From: Lachnospiraceae bacterium
Lineage (GTDB): Bacteria; Bacillota; Clostridia; Lachnospirales; Lachnospiraceae
DNA length: 42,942 nucleotides
NCBI GenBank assembly: GCA_030527645.1
Contig: JAUNAJ010000010.1
Span: 1-42,942 of the forward strand
Direction: 5' to 3'
In this document: positions 15,387-22,923 of the stretch, piece by piece
Layout of the letters: each line of letters begins with the position of its first letter
Position numbering within the stretch: position 1 is the first letter of the stretch
The notes under the pieces: generated by a model
The model's input: only the letters and a program-made list of their open reading frames with translations
Told to the model about the DNA's origin: nothing
The model's database searches: none
Position numbers and translations under genes: made by a program

Positions 15387-16208
15387 ATGGTTGAAAAGAA
15401 AGTATTTGGTTATCCTGAATTCGATGCGCAGGGTGAGGAGATCCTGTCTACCTATGACAACGAGTACCGTGATATGCTGATGGATATCCGTCTGTACCGT
15501 ATGCCTGCAGGAACTGCAAGAGAGTTCGGACGTGAGGGCGAGGAGTGTGCTGTACTTCTGATGTCCGGAAAGATCACCTTTGCATGGGAGGACAATAAAG
15601 AGACTGTATCCAGAGAGAGCATCTGGAAGGGCGGTCCATACACTGTTCATGCCTGCACAGGAACTAAGATTACTGTAACAGCTGAAGAGGATGCTGAGAT
15701 CTGGGTTCAGTATACAAAGAATGAGACTGTATTCCCTTCACACCTGTATCTGCCTGAGGAGTGCCCGTGGAAATGGTCCGGAATCGGCAAGATGGGCGAT
15801 GTTGCAAGACGTCGTGTAAACACTATTATCGATAAGGATATTGTTCCTGCTTCCAACATGGTTCTCGGTGAGATCATGAACGAGAGAGGAAACTGGTCCG
15901 GATACCTTCCACACAGACATCCGCAGCCGGAGCTGTATTACTTCAGATTCGACCGTCCGGAAGGCTTTGGTGCAAGCTTTGTTGGTGATGATGTATTCAA
16001 GAGTGTTGACAACAGCTTCTCTGCAATCCCGGGCGGAAAACTGCATCCACAGGCTGTAGCTCCCGGATACAGAATGTACACTGTATGGGCGATCCGTCAT
16101 CTGGATGATGATGTATGGCTTCAGACCTCTCGTTTCACTGATGAGAGATATGACTGGATCATGGACATCGATACCGACTCTGATTTCTACAAGATGCCGG
16201 AGGAATAA
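15387..16208 (+). CDS. iolB: 5-deoxy-glucuronate isomerase (IolB-like)
   Basis: A 273-aa bicupin. IolB converts 5-deoxy-glucuronate to 2-deoxy-5-keto-gluconate in inositol catabolism. The family-specific GEIMNERGNWSGYLPHRHP carries the two metal-binding His, with PELYYFRF supplying the Glu and the later HPQAVAPGYRMYTVW giving the last His. RRVNTIIDKDIVPASN is also characteristic. AGGAGG precedes ATG 15387. No other iol genes are in the window, so it is either an orphan or serves another uronate pathway. Two terminator-like hairpins follow. Confidence 0.82.
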   Translation: MVEKKVFGYPEFDAQGEEILSTYDNEYRDMLMDIRLYRMPAGTAREFGREGEECAVLLMSGKITFAWEDNKETVSRESIWKGGPYTVHACTGTKITVTAEEDAEIWVQYTKNETVFPSHLYLPEECPWKWSGIGKMGDVARRRVNTIIDKDIVPASNMVLGEIMNERGNWSGYLPHRHPQPELYYFRFDRPEGFGASFVGDDVFKSVDNSFSAIPGGKLHPQAVAPGYRMYTVWAIRHLDDDVWLQTSRFTDERYDWIMDIDTDSDFYKMPEE

Positions 16209-16270
16209 TCCTTCCATGAAAGTCTGTAATGCATGAAGCAATCGGCTTTCAATTTATATCAGTCCTGTCA

Positions 16271-16304
16271 GGGGGCAGCTGCTTTTGCGGCTGTCCCCTT
16301 TTGT
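16271..16304 (+). terminator. Intrinsic terminator after iolB
   Basis: A 12-bp stem (16271-16282 with 16287-16298), GC-rich with a TTTT loop and TTTTGTCT tail. Confidence 0.92.
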
Positions 16305-16309
16305 CTCTT

Positions 16310-16333
16310 TGAGAAAGACAAAAGTCTTTCTCA
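16310..16333. other. Perfect 10-bp inverted repeat
   Basis: TGAGAAAGAC (16310-16319) pairs with GTCTTTCTCA (16324-16333) around AAAA. It lies between the iolB terminator and the threonine synthase promoter, so it may be an operator or a secondary terminator. No T run follows on either strand. Confidence 0.5.
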
Positions 16334-16343
16334 GAAAGTAAAC

Positions 16344-16378
16344 TTGCTCTTCCATAATCAAAATCCCTATGCTATACT
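16344..16378 (+). promoter_or_regulatory. Probable promoter of threonine synthase
   Basis: TTGCTC (16344-16349) with TATGCT (16368-16373, 18-base spacing), which overlaps a second -10-like TATACT (16373-16378). Transcription would start near 16385 and give a structured leader of about 165 bases. Confidence 0.5.
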
Positions 16379-16410
16379 ACTCACTGTACGCAGAGTTACA
16401 TTCTACAAGA

Positions 16411-16498
16411 TTCCTGTGCCGGCAAGGCGCAGAAGAAGCACAGGAAACCATGAAACGTGAAATCCCTGTGCCGGCAAGATGCAAGAGGAGCACAGAAG
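16411..16498 (+). ncRNA. Tandem stem-loops in the threonine synthase leader
   Basis: Two similar hairpins. Copy 1 (16411-16446) has a 9-bp stem TTCCTGTGC / GCACAGGAA. Copy 2 (16466-16495) has a CTGTGC / GCACAG stem. Both have 18-base loops, CGGCAAGGCGCAGAAGAA and CGGCAAGATGCAAGAGGA, 13 of 18 bases identical and aligned without gaps. The stems vary outward while the loop is purine-rich and conserved. I do not recognise this as a known riboswitch. It may be a tandem regulatory RNA, a protein-binding site or a dispersed repeat. Confidence 0.6.
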
Positions 16499-16518
16499 AC
16501 ACAAAAAATCAAATAATC

Positions 16519-16535
16519 CCGGACAGACTGTCCGG
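16519..16535 (+). other. Hairpin adjacent to the thrC ribosome binding site
   Basis: CCGGACA (16519-16525) and TGTCCGG (16529-16535) form a perfect 7-bp stem with a GAC loop, ending five bases before the GGAGG (16541-16545) of threonine synthase. It is placed to influence translation initiation. Confidence 0.6.
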
Positions 16536-16551
16536 TCAGAGGAGGATAATT

Positions 16552-18039
16552 ATGGAAATCTTATATAAAAGCACCCGTGGTGCCGAGGAAAATGTACCCG
16601 CTTCCAAAGCCGTTCTGAATGGTCTGGCTGTAGACGGCGGACTGTACGTACCACAGGAATTCCCGAAGCTGGATGTTTCCCTGGAGGCCTTGGCCGAGAT
16701 GTCCTATCAGGATGTTGCCTATGAGGTAATGAGCAGATTCCTTACTGATTATACAGAGGAGGAACTGAGACACTGCATCAACAGTGCGTATGATGAGAAG
16801 TTTGACACACCGGCGATCGCGCCGCTGCATGCTGCTGACGGTGCGGAGTTCCTGGAGCTGTTCCATGGAAAAACCATCGCCTTCAAGGATATGGCGCTTT
16901 CGATCCTGCCGTACCTGATGACAACCGCTGCGAAGAAGAACAATGTAAAGAATGAGATCGTGATCCTGACAGCGACCTCCGGCGATACCGGAAAAGCAGC
17001 AATGGCAGGCTTTGCAGATGTACCGGGCACAAGGATCATTGTATTCTACCCGAAGGGCGGCGTTAGCCCGGTTCAGGAGAAGCAGATGGTGACCCAGAAG
17101 GGAGAAAATACCTACGTAGTTTCTATCAAGGGAAACTTTGACGATGCCCAGACCGGAGTAAAGAAGATCTTTGGAAACAGAGAGCTGGAAAAGGAGCTGG
17201 ACGGAAAAGGCTTCCAGTTCAGTTCTGCAAATTCCATCAACATCGGTCGTCTGATCCCGCAGGCAGCCTACTATGTATATGCCTATGCTCAGATGGTAAA
17301 GAGCGGTGAGATCAAGGCAGGCGAGAAGATCAATATTGTTGTACCAACCGGAAACTTCGGAAACATTCTTGCTGCGTACTATGCAAAACAGATGGGCATG
17401 CCCTTCGGCACCTTTATCTGTGCATCCAATGAGAATAAGGTCCTCTTCGATTTCTTCCGTACGGGAACCTACAATAAAAAGCGTGAGTTTATCCTGACCA
17501 CATCCCCGTCCATGGATATTCTGGTGTCTAGCAACCTGGAGCGTCTGGTCTATCTGATCGGCGGATCCGATACAGAGGCTGCAAAGGCACGCATGGAGGC
17601 ACTGAACAGCGAAGGAGAGTATCAGATCTCTGCAGAGATGCAGGAGAAGATCGCTGATTTCCGCGGCTACTATGCTTCCGAGGAAGAGGTTTCCGCTACA
17701 ATTGCGGATATTTACGCGAAGGAAAAATATGTTATTGATACCCATACAGCAGTAGCTGCTGCTGCTTACAGAAAATATGCTGCTGAGACCGGCGATCAGA
17801 CAAAGACGGTCATTGCTTCTACCGCAAGCCCCTATAAGTTTGCAAGAGCCGTACTGCATTCTATCGATGCAAAATACGATGCGCTGACCGATCTGGAGCA
17901 GTTTGATGCCCTGCATGAGGTCTCCGGCGTACAGATCCCGCAGGCCATTGAAGAGATCCGCACCGCACCGGTTCGTCATGACCGCTGCGTGGAAGTGGAT
18001 GAGATGGAGAAGGCTGTAAAAGAGATACTTGGATTATAA
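16552..18039 (+). CDS. thrC: Threonine synthase
   Basis: PLP enzyme that converts O-phospho-L-homoserine to L-threonine. The protein (495 aa) is of the long bacterial/yeast type. GLAVDGGLYVP is at the N-terminus, and HGKTIAFKDMALSILP holds the PLP-binding Lys. EIVILTATSGDTGKAAMAGF binds substrate phosphate, and NIVVPTGNFGNILAAYYAK is the cofactor phosphate loop. HTAVAAAAYRKY and ASTASPYKFARAV are near the C-terminus. The frame extends upstream to 16369, but GGAGG sets ATG 16552, and the MEILYKSTRG start is typical. It is monocistronic, with a structured leader and a 30-bp palindrome directly after the stop. Confidence 0.96.
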   Translation: MEILYKSTRGAEENVPASKAVLNGLAVDGGLYVPQEFPKLDVSLEALAEMSYQDVAYEVMSRFLTDYTEEELRHCINSAYDEKFDTPAIAPLHAADGAEFLELFHGKTIAFKDMALSILPYLMTTAAKKNNVKNEIVILTATSGDTGKAAMAGFADVPGTRIIVFYPKGGVSPVQEKQMVTQKGENTYVVSIKGNFDDAQTGVKKIFGNRELEKELDGKGFQFSSANSINIGRLIPQAAYYVYAYAQMVKSGEIKAGEKINIVVPTGNFGNILAAYYAKQMGMPFGTFICASNENKVLFDFFRTGTYNKKREFILTTSPSMDILVSSNLERLVYLIGGSDTEAAKARMEALNSEGEYQISAEMQEKIADFRGYYASEEEVSATIADIYAKEKYVIDTHTAVAAAAYRKYAAETGDQTKTVIASTASPYKFARAVLHSIDAKYDALTDLEQFDALHEVSGVQIPQAIEEIRTAPVRHDRCVEVDEMEKAVKEILGL

Positions 18040-18105
18040 TGGAACGAGGGGACGGTGCTGCTGTTCCGCCTGAAAGCGGAACGGCAGCACCGTCCCCTCG
18101 TTCCA
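18040..18105 (+). repeat. GGGGACGG palindrome, copy 2 (probable terminator)
   Basis: Arms 18040-18069 and 18076-18105 pair over 30 bases with a single G-T wobble, and the loop is CTGAAA. It starts one base after the thrC TAA. The outer 15 bases (TGGAACGAGGGGACGG-like) match copies 1 and 3, while the inner stem differs. No long T tract follows, but a 30-bp stem should block polymerase or exonucleases on both strands. Confidence 0.9.
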
Positions 18106-18154
18106 CGTGTATTTTCAGAATACTATTTATGTATTGTGTGTATTGCCTGCTTCA

Positions 18155-18220
18155 ATATCACACATATTTTCGTCAAAATATACACTTTTTGTTGAGTGGG
18201 ACAGGCATGTGTGATATAAT
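18155..18220 (+). promoter_or_regulatory. Promoter of the cobalamin cluster with an 11-bp inverted repeat
   Basis: TTGAGT (18192-18197) and TATAAT (18215-18220) are 17 bases apart, the best promoter upstream of cobT. ATATCACACAT (18155-18165) and ATGTGTGATAT (18208-18218) form a perfect 11-bp inverted repeat whose right half overlaps the -10, a layout expected of a repressor site. The leader (18221-18359) contains short stems around 18234-18255 and 18288-18336, but I see no B12-box or other cobalamin riboswitch core. Confidence 0.7.
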
Positions 18221-18359
18221 TCACACGGACTTTAGGGGCATAGTCTGCCCTGTTTTAATGAAATACCTGCGACATACAACTACGCAGAGGTTCCGGTCCG
18301 GACAGCGGAAAATCCGTTCTGGAATGGTAACAAATAAGAAAGAAAAGAGGAAGCGGAAT

Positions 18360-19412
18360 ATGACTCTTCAGGAAACAATTGCGGCTATTGGACCGCTGGA
18401 CAAAAAAGCAGAGGAGCTTTGCATGGAGCACTGGGATGCTCTGGCTAAGCCTTTGAGAAGTCTGGGAAAATTTGAAACCTGTCTGGCACAGATTGCGGGC
18501 ATTCAGCGAAATCCCAAAATTGATATTGAGAAAAAAGGTCTGATCGTTATGTGCGCAGACAATGGAGTTGTGGTTGAGGGTGTCACCCAGACCGGTCAGG
18601 AGGTCACTGCGCAGGTTGCGGAAAACTTTGCGGAGGAGAAGAAGGCTACCACCACAATCCTTTGCCGGAAGGCGGGGGCGGATATCTTCCCCATTGACAT
18701 TGGTGTATACAGAGATACAAAGATCCGGAACTGCAAGATCGCATATGGAACAAAGAACCTTTATAAAGAGCCTGCCATGACGCGGGAGGAAGCCATCCGT
18801 GCCCTGGAAACAGGCATTAACCTGGCAGCTGAGAAAAAGGAAGAGGGCTACAAACTTCTTGCTGTGGGCGAGATGGGCATCGGAAATACCACTACAAGCA
18901 GTGCAGTGGCTTCTGTTTTGATGCACCGTCCCGTAGAGGAAATGACAGGACGCGGTGCCGGTCTTTCTTCCTCCGGTCTTGCCCGAAAAATCGAGGTCAT
19001 CCAGCATGCCATCGAGCTGCATCAGCCGGATCCGGAGGATGCCATTGACGTGCTTGCCAAGGTTGGCGGACTGGATATCGCCGGAATGGCAGGTGTGTTC
19101 CTGGGCGGTGCGGCCTGCAGGATCCCTGTGGTGATCGATGGTTTTATTGCAGGAGTGGCAGCTCTTGTGGCTCAGCGGATCTGCCCGGCATGTGGTGACT
19201 ATATGATCGCATCCCATATTTCTCAGGAGCCGGCTACGAAGCAGGTTCTGGCAGAGCTTGGGAAGGAAGCCTTCATCAATGCGGATATGCATCTCGGAGA
19301 AGGAAGCGGCGCTGTTATGCTGTTCCCCTTCCTGGATATGGCAGCAGAGGTCTACTTTAACATGGCTACCTTCCAGGAAAATGATATCGAGAACTACGTT
19401 CCGCTGGATTGA
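18360..19412 (+). CDS. cobT: Nicotinate-nucleotide:dimethylbenzimidazole phosphoribosyltransferase
   Basis: Activates the lower ligand by transferring ribose phosphate from nicotinate mononucleotide to dimethylbenzimidazole or a related base, giving alpha-ribazole phosphate. The 350-aa length is standard. Family motifs include KPLRSLGKFE, VMCADNGVVVEGVTQTGQEV, GEMGIGNTTTSSA, GRGAGLSSSGLARK and the C-terminal HLGEGSGAVML with the catalytic Glu region. The frame runs back to 18039 through the palindrome, but AGAGGAAG and homology set ATG 18360. It is the first gene of the cobalamin cluster, with a promoter about 140 bases upstream. The base used cannot be told from sequence. Confidence 0.95.
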   Translation: MTLQETIAAIGPLDKKAEELCMEHWDALAKPLRSLGKFETCLAQIAGIQRNPKIDIEKKGLIVMCADNGVVVEGVTQTGQEVTAQVAENFAEEKKATTTILCRKAGADIFPIDIGVYRDTKIRNCKIAYGTKNLYKEPAMTREEAIRALETGINLAAEKKEEGYKLLAVGEMGIGNTTTSSAVASVLMHRPVEEMTGRGAGLSSSGLARKIEVIQHAIELHQPDPEDAIDVLAKVGGLDIAGMAGVFLGGAACRIPVVIDGFIAGVAALVAQRICPACGDYMIASHISQEPATKQVLAELGKEAFINADMHLGEGSGAVMLFPFLDMAAEVYFNMATFQENDIENYVPLD

Positions 19413-19465
19413 TGACGGAACAATTCCTTTACTGATGACAGAGATAAAAGAGAAGGAGTGCAAGC

Positions 19466-19987
19466 ATGCTGTACGTGATCACCGGCGGCTCCGGAAGCGG
19501 AAAATCCCGCTATGCGGAGCAGCAGATCCTGGATCTGGGACCTGCAAGACGAATCTATATCGCCACGATGCACCCGTATGACGAGGAGAGCTTTGCAAGG
19601 ATCGACCGTCATCGTGCCATGCGTGCCGAAAAGCAGTTTGAAACGCTGGAATGCTACACGGATCTGAAAAATTTGGAGATCCCCTCCGGAGCCAACGTGC
19701 TTCTGGAGTGCATGTCCAATCTGACAGCCAATGAGATGTACGAACCCGGCGCTGCCGGAGAGGATACCGTGGAGGAGATCCTGGAGGGAATCCGTTCGGT
19801 ACAGAAGCAGGCGGCAAATCTGGTGATCGTTACCAACGAGATCTTTTCGGACGGGATCGAGTATGATCCGGAAACTGTCCGGTACCAGCAGTATCTGGGA
19901 CAGATCAACCAGACCCTTGCAGCCATGGCGGACATGGTTACGGAGGTCGTGTACGGAATCCCGCTCATGATCAAGAGAACTATGTAA
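19466..19987 (+). CDS. cobU: Adenosylcobinamide kinase / adenosylcobinamide-phosphate guanylyltransferase
   Basis: A 173-aa bifunctional enzyme of nucleotide-loop assembly that phosphorylates adenosylcobinamide and then transfers GMP. The P-loop GGSGSGKSRYAE is at residues ~7-18. YIATMHPYDEE and RIDRHRAMR match the nucleotide and GMP-acceptor region, with the His normally guanylylated. VLLECMSNLTANEM is the B-motif region. The C-terminal VTNEIFSDGIEYDPETVRYQQYLG is somewhat degenerate compared with the usual VSNEVG-G-P segment. AAGGAG precedes ATG 19466. A shorter CobU-like gene follows cobS. Confidence 0.92.
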   Translation: MLYVITGGSGSGKSRYAEQQILDLGPARRIYIATMHPYDEESFARIDRHRAMRAEKQFETLECYTDLKNLEIPSGANVLLECMSNLTANEMYEPGAAGEDTVEEILEGIRSVQKQAANLVIVTNEIFSDGIEYDPETVRYQQYLGQINQTLAAMADMVTEVVYGIPLMIKRTM

Positions 19988-20008
19988 GATACAGGAGATA
20001 ACAATCGT

Positions 20009-20782
20009 ATGAAGAAACTCATCAACAACTGCATCGTGGCCTTTTCCATGTATTCCAAGATCCCCATGCCCATGGCGGACTGGAATAAGGAAAACATGAA
20101 ATATGCCATGTGCTTCTTCCCATTGATCGGTCTTGTGATCGGAGCGCTGGAATTCGGCTGGTGGAATCTGATGCTCTGGCTGGATTTCGGAACCATATTC
20201 CGGGCAGCGGGAATGGTGCTGATTCCCATTCTGGTGACCGGCGGCATTCATCTGGACGGCTTGCTGGACACGGCGGATGCCTTAAGCTCCTGGAGGGAGC
20301 GGGAGCGGAGACTGGAGATCCTGAAGGACTCCCATGCGGGAGCATTTGCCGTGATCATCGGCCTGGCCTTCATGACTGCCTGCATCGGCGGGGCATCGGA
20401 GGTAACCGGGGAGGCAGTGCCTTCTCTTTGTTTTTCCTTCGCCATTGCCAGATGCCTTTCTGCTCTGTCCGTTGAAAATTTCCCCAATGCCAATCCAAAG
20501 GGAACAGCGGCAGCCTTTGGCAGCAATTCCTACAGAAGACGGGTCAATCTGACCATGATCGTCTATCTGGTCCTGTTCTGCGGAGCAGCGATCCTGCTGC
20601 AGCCTGTTCTGGGAATCGTCATGACCGCAGCGGCCTTCGCAGCCTGGGGCTGGTATTACCGGATGGCCATGAAATATTTCGGCGGTATCACCGGTGATCT
20701 TGCCGGCTGTTTTACCTGCGTCAGTGAGATGGCCATGCTTCTTGCAGTTGTAATTGTAAATGGAATCATGCGCGCATTGTGA
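20009..20782 (+). CDS. cobS: Adenosylcobinamide-GDP ribazoletransferase (cobalamin synthase)
   Basis: A 257-aa integral membrane enzyme that joins activated alpha-ribazole (phosphate) to adenosylcobinamide-GDP, the final nucleotide-loop step. Motifs are YSKIPMP near the N-terminus, FFPLIGLVIGALE, GGIHLDGLLDTADAL (the conserved acidic active-site motif) and DSHAGAFAVIIGL. GGITGDLAGCF near residue 228 completes the signature. Several transmembrane segments cover most of the rest. It follows cobU by 21 bases. Confidence 0.95.
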   Translation: MKKLINNCIVAFSMYSKIPMPMADWNKENMKYAMCFFPLIGLVIGALEFGWWNLMLWLDFGTIFRAAGMVLIPILVTGGIHLDGLLDTADALSSWRERERRLEILKDSHAGAFAVIIGLAFMTACIGGASEVTGEAVPSLCFSFAIARCLSALSVENFPNANPKGTAAAFGSNSYRRRVNLTMIVYLVLFCGAAILLQPVLGIVMTAAAFAAWGWYYRMAMKYFGGITGDLAGCFTCVSEMAMLLAVVIVNGIMRAL

Positions 20783-20873
20783 CTTTCGAGTGAAGAATGT
20801 GTAAATCCGGGAACAGTATAGGCGGCAGAGTTGGTTCGAACAGAAAAAAATATATATTTGTGGAGGCGATCAA

Positions 20874-21251
20874 ATGAAAATGATCATCGGAGGTGCATTT
20901 CAGGGGAAGCATGCCTTTGCGGAGCGCACCTGTGGAATACATGAGGGATGGGCAGACGGCCTGTCCTGTACATTGGAAGATATCTATACCTGCAGAGGGA
21001 TCCGGCATTTTCACGAATATGTAAAAATGCTGATCAGGGAAGACAGGGATCCCGCGGCGTTTGTTCAGGAGCTGGCTGAGAAAAATCCGGACATTGTACT
21101 GGTAGTCAATGAAATCGGCTATGGTGTGGTGCCCATGGATAAGTTCGACAGAAAATACCGGGAAACGGTGGGACGGATCTGCGAGCAGCTGGCTGCAAGA
21201 AGCGAGGAGGTGTACCGGGTGGTCTGCGGAATCGGAACCCGGATCAAATAA
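20874..21251 (+). CDS. Short CobU-like protein (second adenosylcobinamide kinase homologue)
   Basis: A 125-aa protein that resembles both ends of CobU with the middle missing. The N-terminal MIIGGAFQGKHAFAE keeps a G-x4-GK P-loop shape with His in place of the usual Ser/Thr. The C-terminal VLVVNEIGYGVVPMDKFDRK, RYRETVGRICEQLAA and RVVCGIGTRIK match CobU better than the true cobU of this cluster does. No guanylyl-acceptor His motif is evident. It may provide kinase activity alone, complement the degenerate C-terminus of CobU, or be regulatory. GGAGGCG lies before ATG 20874. It sits 91 bases after cobS, itself a fairly long gap for this cluster. Confidence 0.75.
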   Translation: MKMIIGGAFQGKHAFAERTCGIHEGWADGLSCTLEDIYTCRGIRHFHEYVKMLIREDRDPAAFVQELAEKNPDIVLVVNEIGYGVVPMDKFDRKYRETVGRICEQLAARSEEVYRVVCGIGTRIK

Positions 21252-21266
21252 GTATTGTATATGGGT

Positions 21267-21283
21267 AACTATTCTGAATAGTT
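21267..21283. other. Perfect 17-base palindrome before cobC
   Basis: AACTATTCTGAATAGTT is a perfect 8-bp inverted repeat about one central base, in the 66-base gap before cobC. ATTCTGAATAGYTGCT recurs at 32743-32758 upstream of cobD, where the left half of the palindrome is lost. It may be an operator or a remnant of a dispersed element. Confidence 0.5.
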
Positions 21284-21317
21284 GCTATTAAAGGAAAGAA
21301 ATGGAAGGTGATTGCAT

Positions 21318-21932
21318 ATGCTGAAACTGATCATGATCCGTCATGGGAAGACATATGGAAATACCCTGGGACGTTACATTGGCATCACGGATGAACCTCT
21401 CCTGGAGGAGGAGAAGGAGGATCTGAAGCAGTATGCCTTCGAGTATGTGGATGCTGTTTTCGCCAGTCCGCTGAGGCGCTGTGTGGAAACGGCTGAGATC
21501 CTGTTTCCGGAGAAGGAACCGACCCTGGTTCCGGAACTGCGGGAATGTGATTTCGGTGAATTTGAGAATAAAAATTATCAGGAGCTCAGCGAAAATGCCA
21601 ATTACCAGGCATGGGTAGACAGCGGCGGCCAGCTGGCTTTTCCGGGAGGAGAGGACAGAGGCCTGTTTCAGGAACGCTGTATCAGGGGCTTTGAGGAGAT
21701 CATCCGGAAGGCTGTGAAGAAAAAATGGGAGCAGGTGGCTCTCGTGGTCCACGGCGGAACCATAATGGCCATTCTGGACCGCTACGGGATCCCGAAGGCA
21801 GATTACTTTGACTGGCATGTAAAGAATGCAGAGGGCTATTTTCTGCGTACGAATGCGGAGCAGTTCCTGACAGGAAAAAAGGAGCTTGTAGTAGACGGCA
21901 GGATCCGCCGGCAGAAGAAGGAGAATGCCTGA
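21318..21932 (+). CDS. cobC: Alpha-ribazole phosphatase (histidine phosphatase family)
   Basis: A 204-aa phosphoglycerate-mutase-like phosphatase, expected to remove the phosphate from alpha-ribazole-5'-phosphate or from adenosylcobalamin-5'-phosphate. The phospho-acceptor motif is MIRHGKT (residues ~6-12). FASPLRRCVETAEIL, ELRECDFGEFENK and VVHGGTIMAIL supply the other active-site Arg, Glu and His. The frame opens at TTG 21312, but GGAAGGTG is spaced for ATG 21318. The stop overlaps the next start by one base (TGATG), indicating translational coupling. Confidence 0.88.
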   Translation: MLKLIMIRHGKTYGNTLGRYIGITDEPLLEEEKEDLKQYAFEYVDAVFASPLRRCVETAEILFPEKEPTLVPELRECDFGEFENKNYQELSENANYQAWVDSGGQLAFPGGEDRGLFQERCIRGFEEIIRKAVKKKWEQVALVVHGGTIMAILDRYGIPKADYFDWHVKNAEGYFLRTNAEQFLTGKKELVVDGRIRRQKKENA

Positions 21933-22897
21933 TGGGGGAAGAAGCTGTGGAAGAAAACAAAACTAAGCCGGAGATTGCTGCAGATGACAGAGCAGAAACG
22001 GGCAGAGGCGCAGATGCTCCTGAAGGACCAATCGGAGAATGTCATGCTCACCTGTTCATGGACGGATATGATTACCGCCAGGCTGTGGCACGGCATCATC
22101 TGGAGCCGGATGAGTCGGCAGTTCGTGCGGCCCTTGCTTCCTGCAGAGATGCACAGGTGGAGTTTCTCAGAGACGGCGGTGATCATTACGGTGTATCTGT
22201 GCTGGGAAAACAGCTGGCTCCGGAGTACGGAATCACCTGCATCACACCTGTATTTGCCATCCATAAGGAAGGCACCTACGGAAAAGTGGTGGGAAGGAGC
22301 TTCTCGGATCGAAAGGAATACACGGCACTTGTGCAGGAAGCGAAGAAGCAGGGGGCGGATTTCATCAAGATCATGACCACAGGTATCATGACCTTTGCAT
22401 CCGTTGGCGATCTGACCGGTACGCCGCTGGAAAAGGAGGAAATAAGGTGGATGACGGCCATCGCCCATGATGCGGGACTGTCTGTCATGAGCCATACTAA
22501 CGGTGCGGAATCTGTGATCCGTGCCGCAGAGGCAGGAGTGGATTCCATCGAGCATGGAAATTTTCAGAATCAGGAAAGCCTGGCCGCTCTGGCCGAGCAT
22601 CGGGTACTCTGGGTGCCTACCACGGTTACTGTAAAGAATCTCATCGGCTGCGGCAGATTTGATGACGCCGTTCTGCAGGAGATCTATCAGGACGTCTGCA
22701 GAAAGATCCGTATTGCCAGAGTGCTGGGAGTGCAGATGGCTCTGGGCTCCGATGCCGGTGCCTATTGTGTTCATCACGGAACAGGCATCCGTCAGGAGCT
22801 GGAAAGCTTTCAGAGTATATTTCCCGGTGATGAAAGTCTGGGTAAATATCTGAGGAAGGGCGAGGCTGAGATCCGTCGCCGGTTTGTGCCGCAGTAG
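21932..22897 (+). CDS. Metal-dependent amidohydrolase (imidazolonepropionase-like)
   Basis: A 321-aa amidohydrolase-superfamily protein. Ligands are visible as HAHLF (HxH), FIKIMTTGI (metal-bridging Lys), VMSHTN and SIEHGN (His), and GSDAGA (catalytic Asp), the full set for a binuclear or mononuclear site. The first ~30 residues are hydrophilic and not part of the usual fold. Nearest relatives by motif are imidazolonepropionase- and prolidase-like amidohydrolases. It is coupled to cobC by a 1-base overlap and lies 26 bases before cbiD, deep within the cobalamin cluster. No step of the known pathway needs it, so it may process a lower-ligand precursor or salvage substrate (speculative). Confidence 0.85.
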   Translation: MGEEAVEENKTKPEIAADDRAETGRGADAPEGPIGECHAHLFMDGYDYRQAVARHHLEPDESAVRAALASCRDAQVEFLRDGGDHYGVSVLGKQLAPEYGITCITPVFAIHKEGTYGKVVGRSFSDRKEYTALVQEAKKQGADFIKIMTTGIMTFASVGDLTGTPLEKEEIRWMTAIAHDAGLSVMSHTNGAESVIRAAEAGVDSIEHGNFQNQESLAALAEHRVLWVPTTVTVKNLIGCGRFDDAVLQEIYQDVCRKIRIARVLGVQMALGSDAGAYCVHHGTGIRQELESFQSIFPGDESLGKYLRKGEAEIRRRFVPQ

Positions 22898-22923
22898 TAA
22901 TCAGGTTTACAAAGGAGAAATTC

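Noticed and set aside
16561-17979. 472-codon open frame on the minus strand across threonine synthase
   Set aside because: It lies wholly antisense to a well-conserved gene with all family motifs, its product is Cys/His-rich and resembles no family, and it has no ribosome binding site in context.
18221-18359. Cobalamin riboswitch in the cobT leader
   Set aside because: Only short stems were found; no B12-box or conserved core could be aligned by eye.
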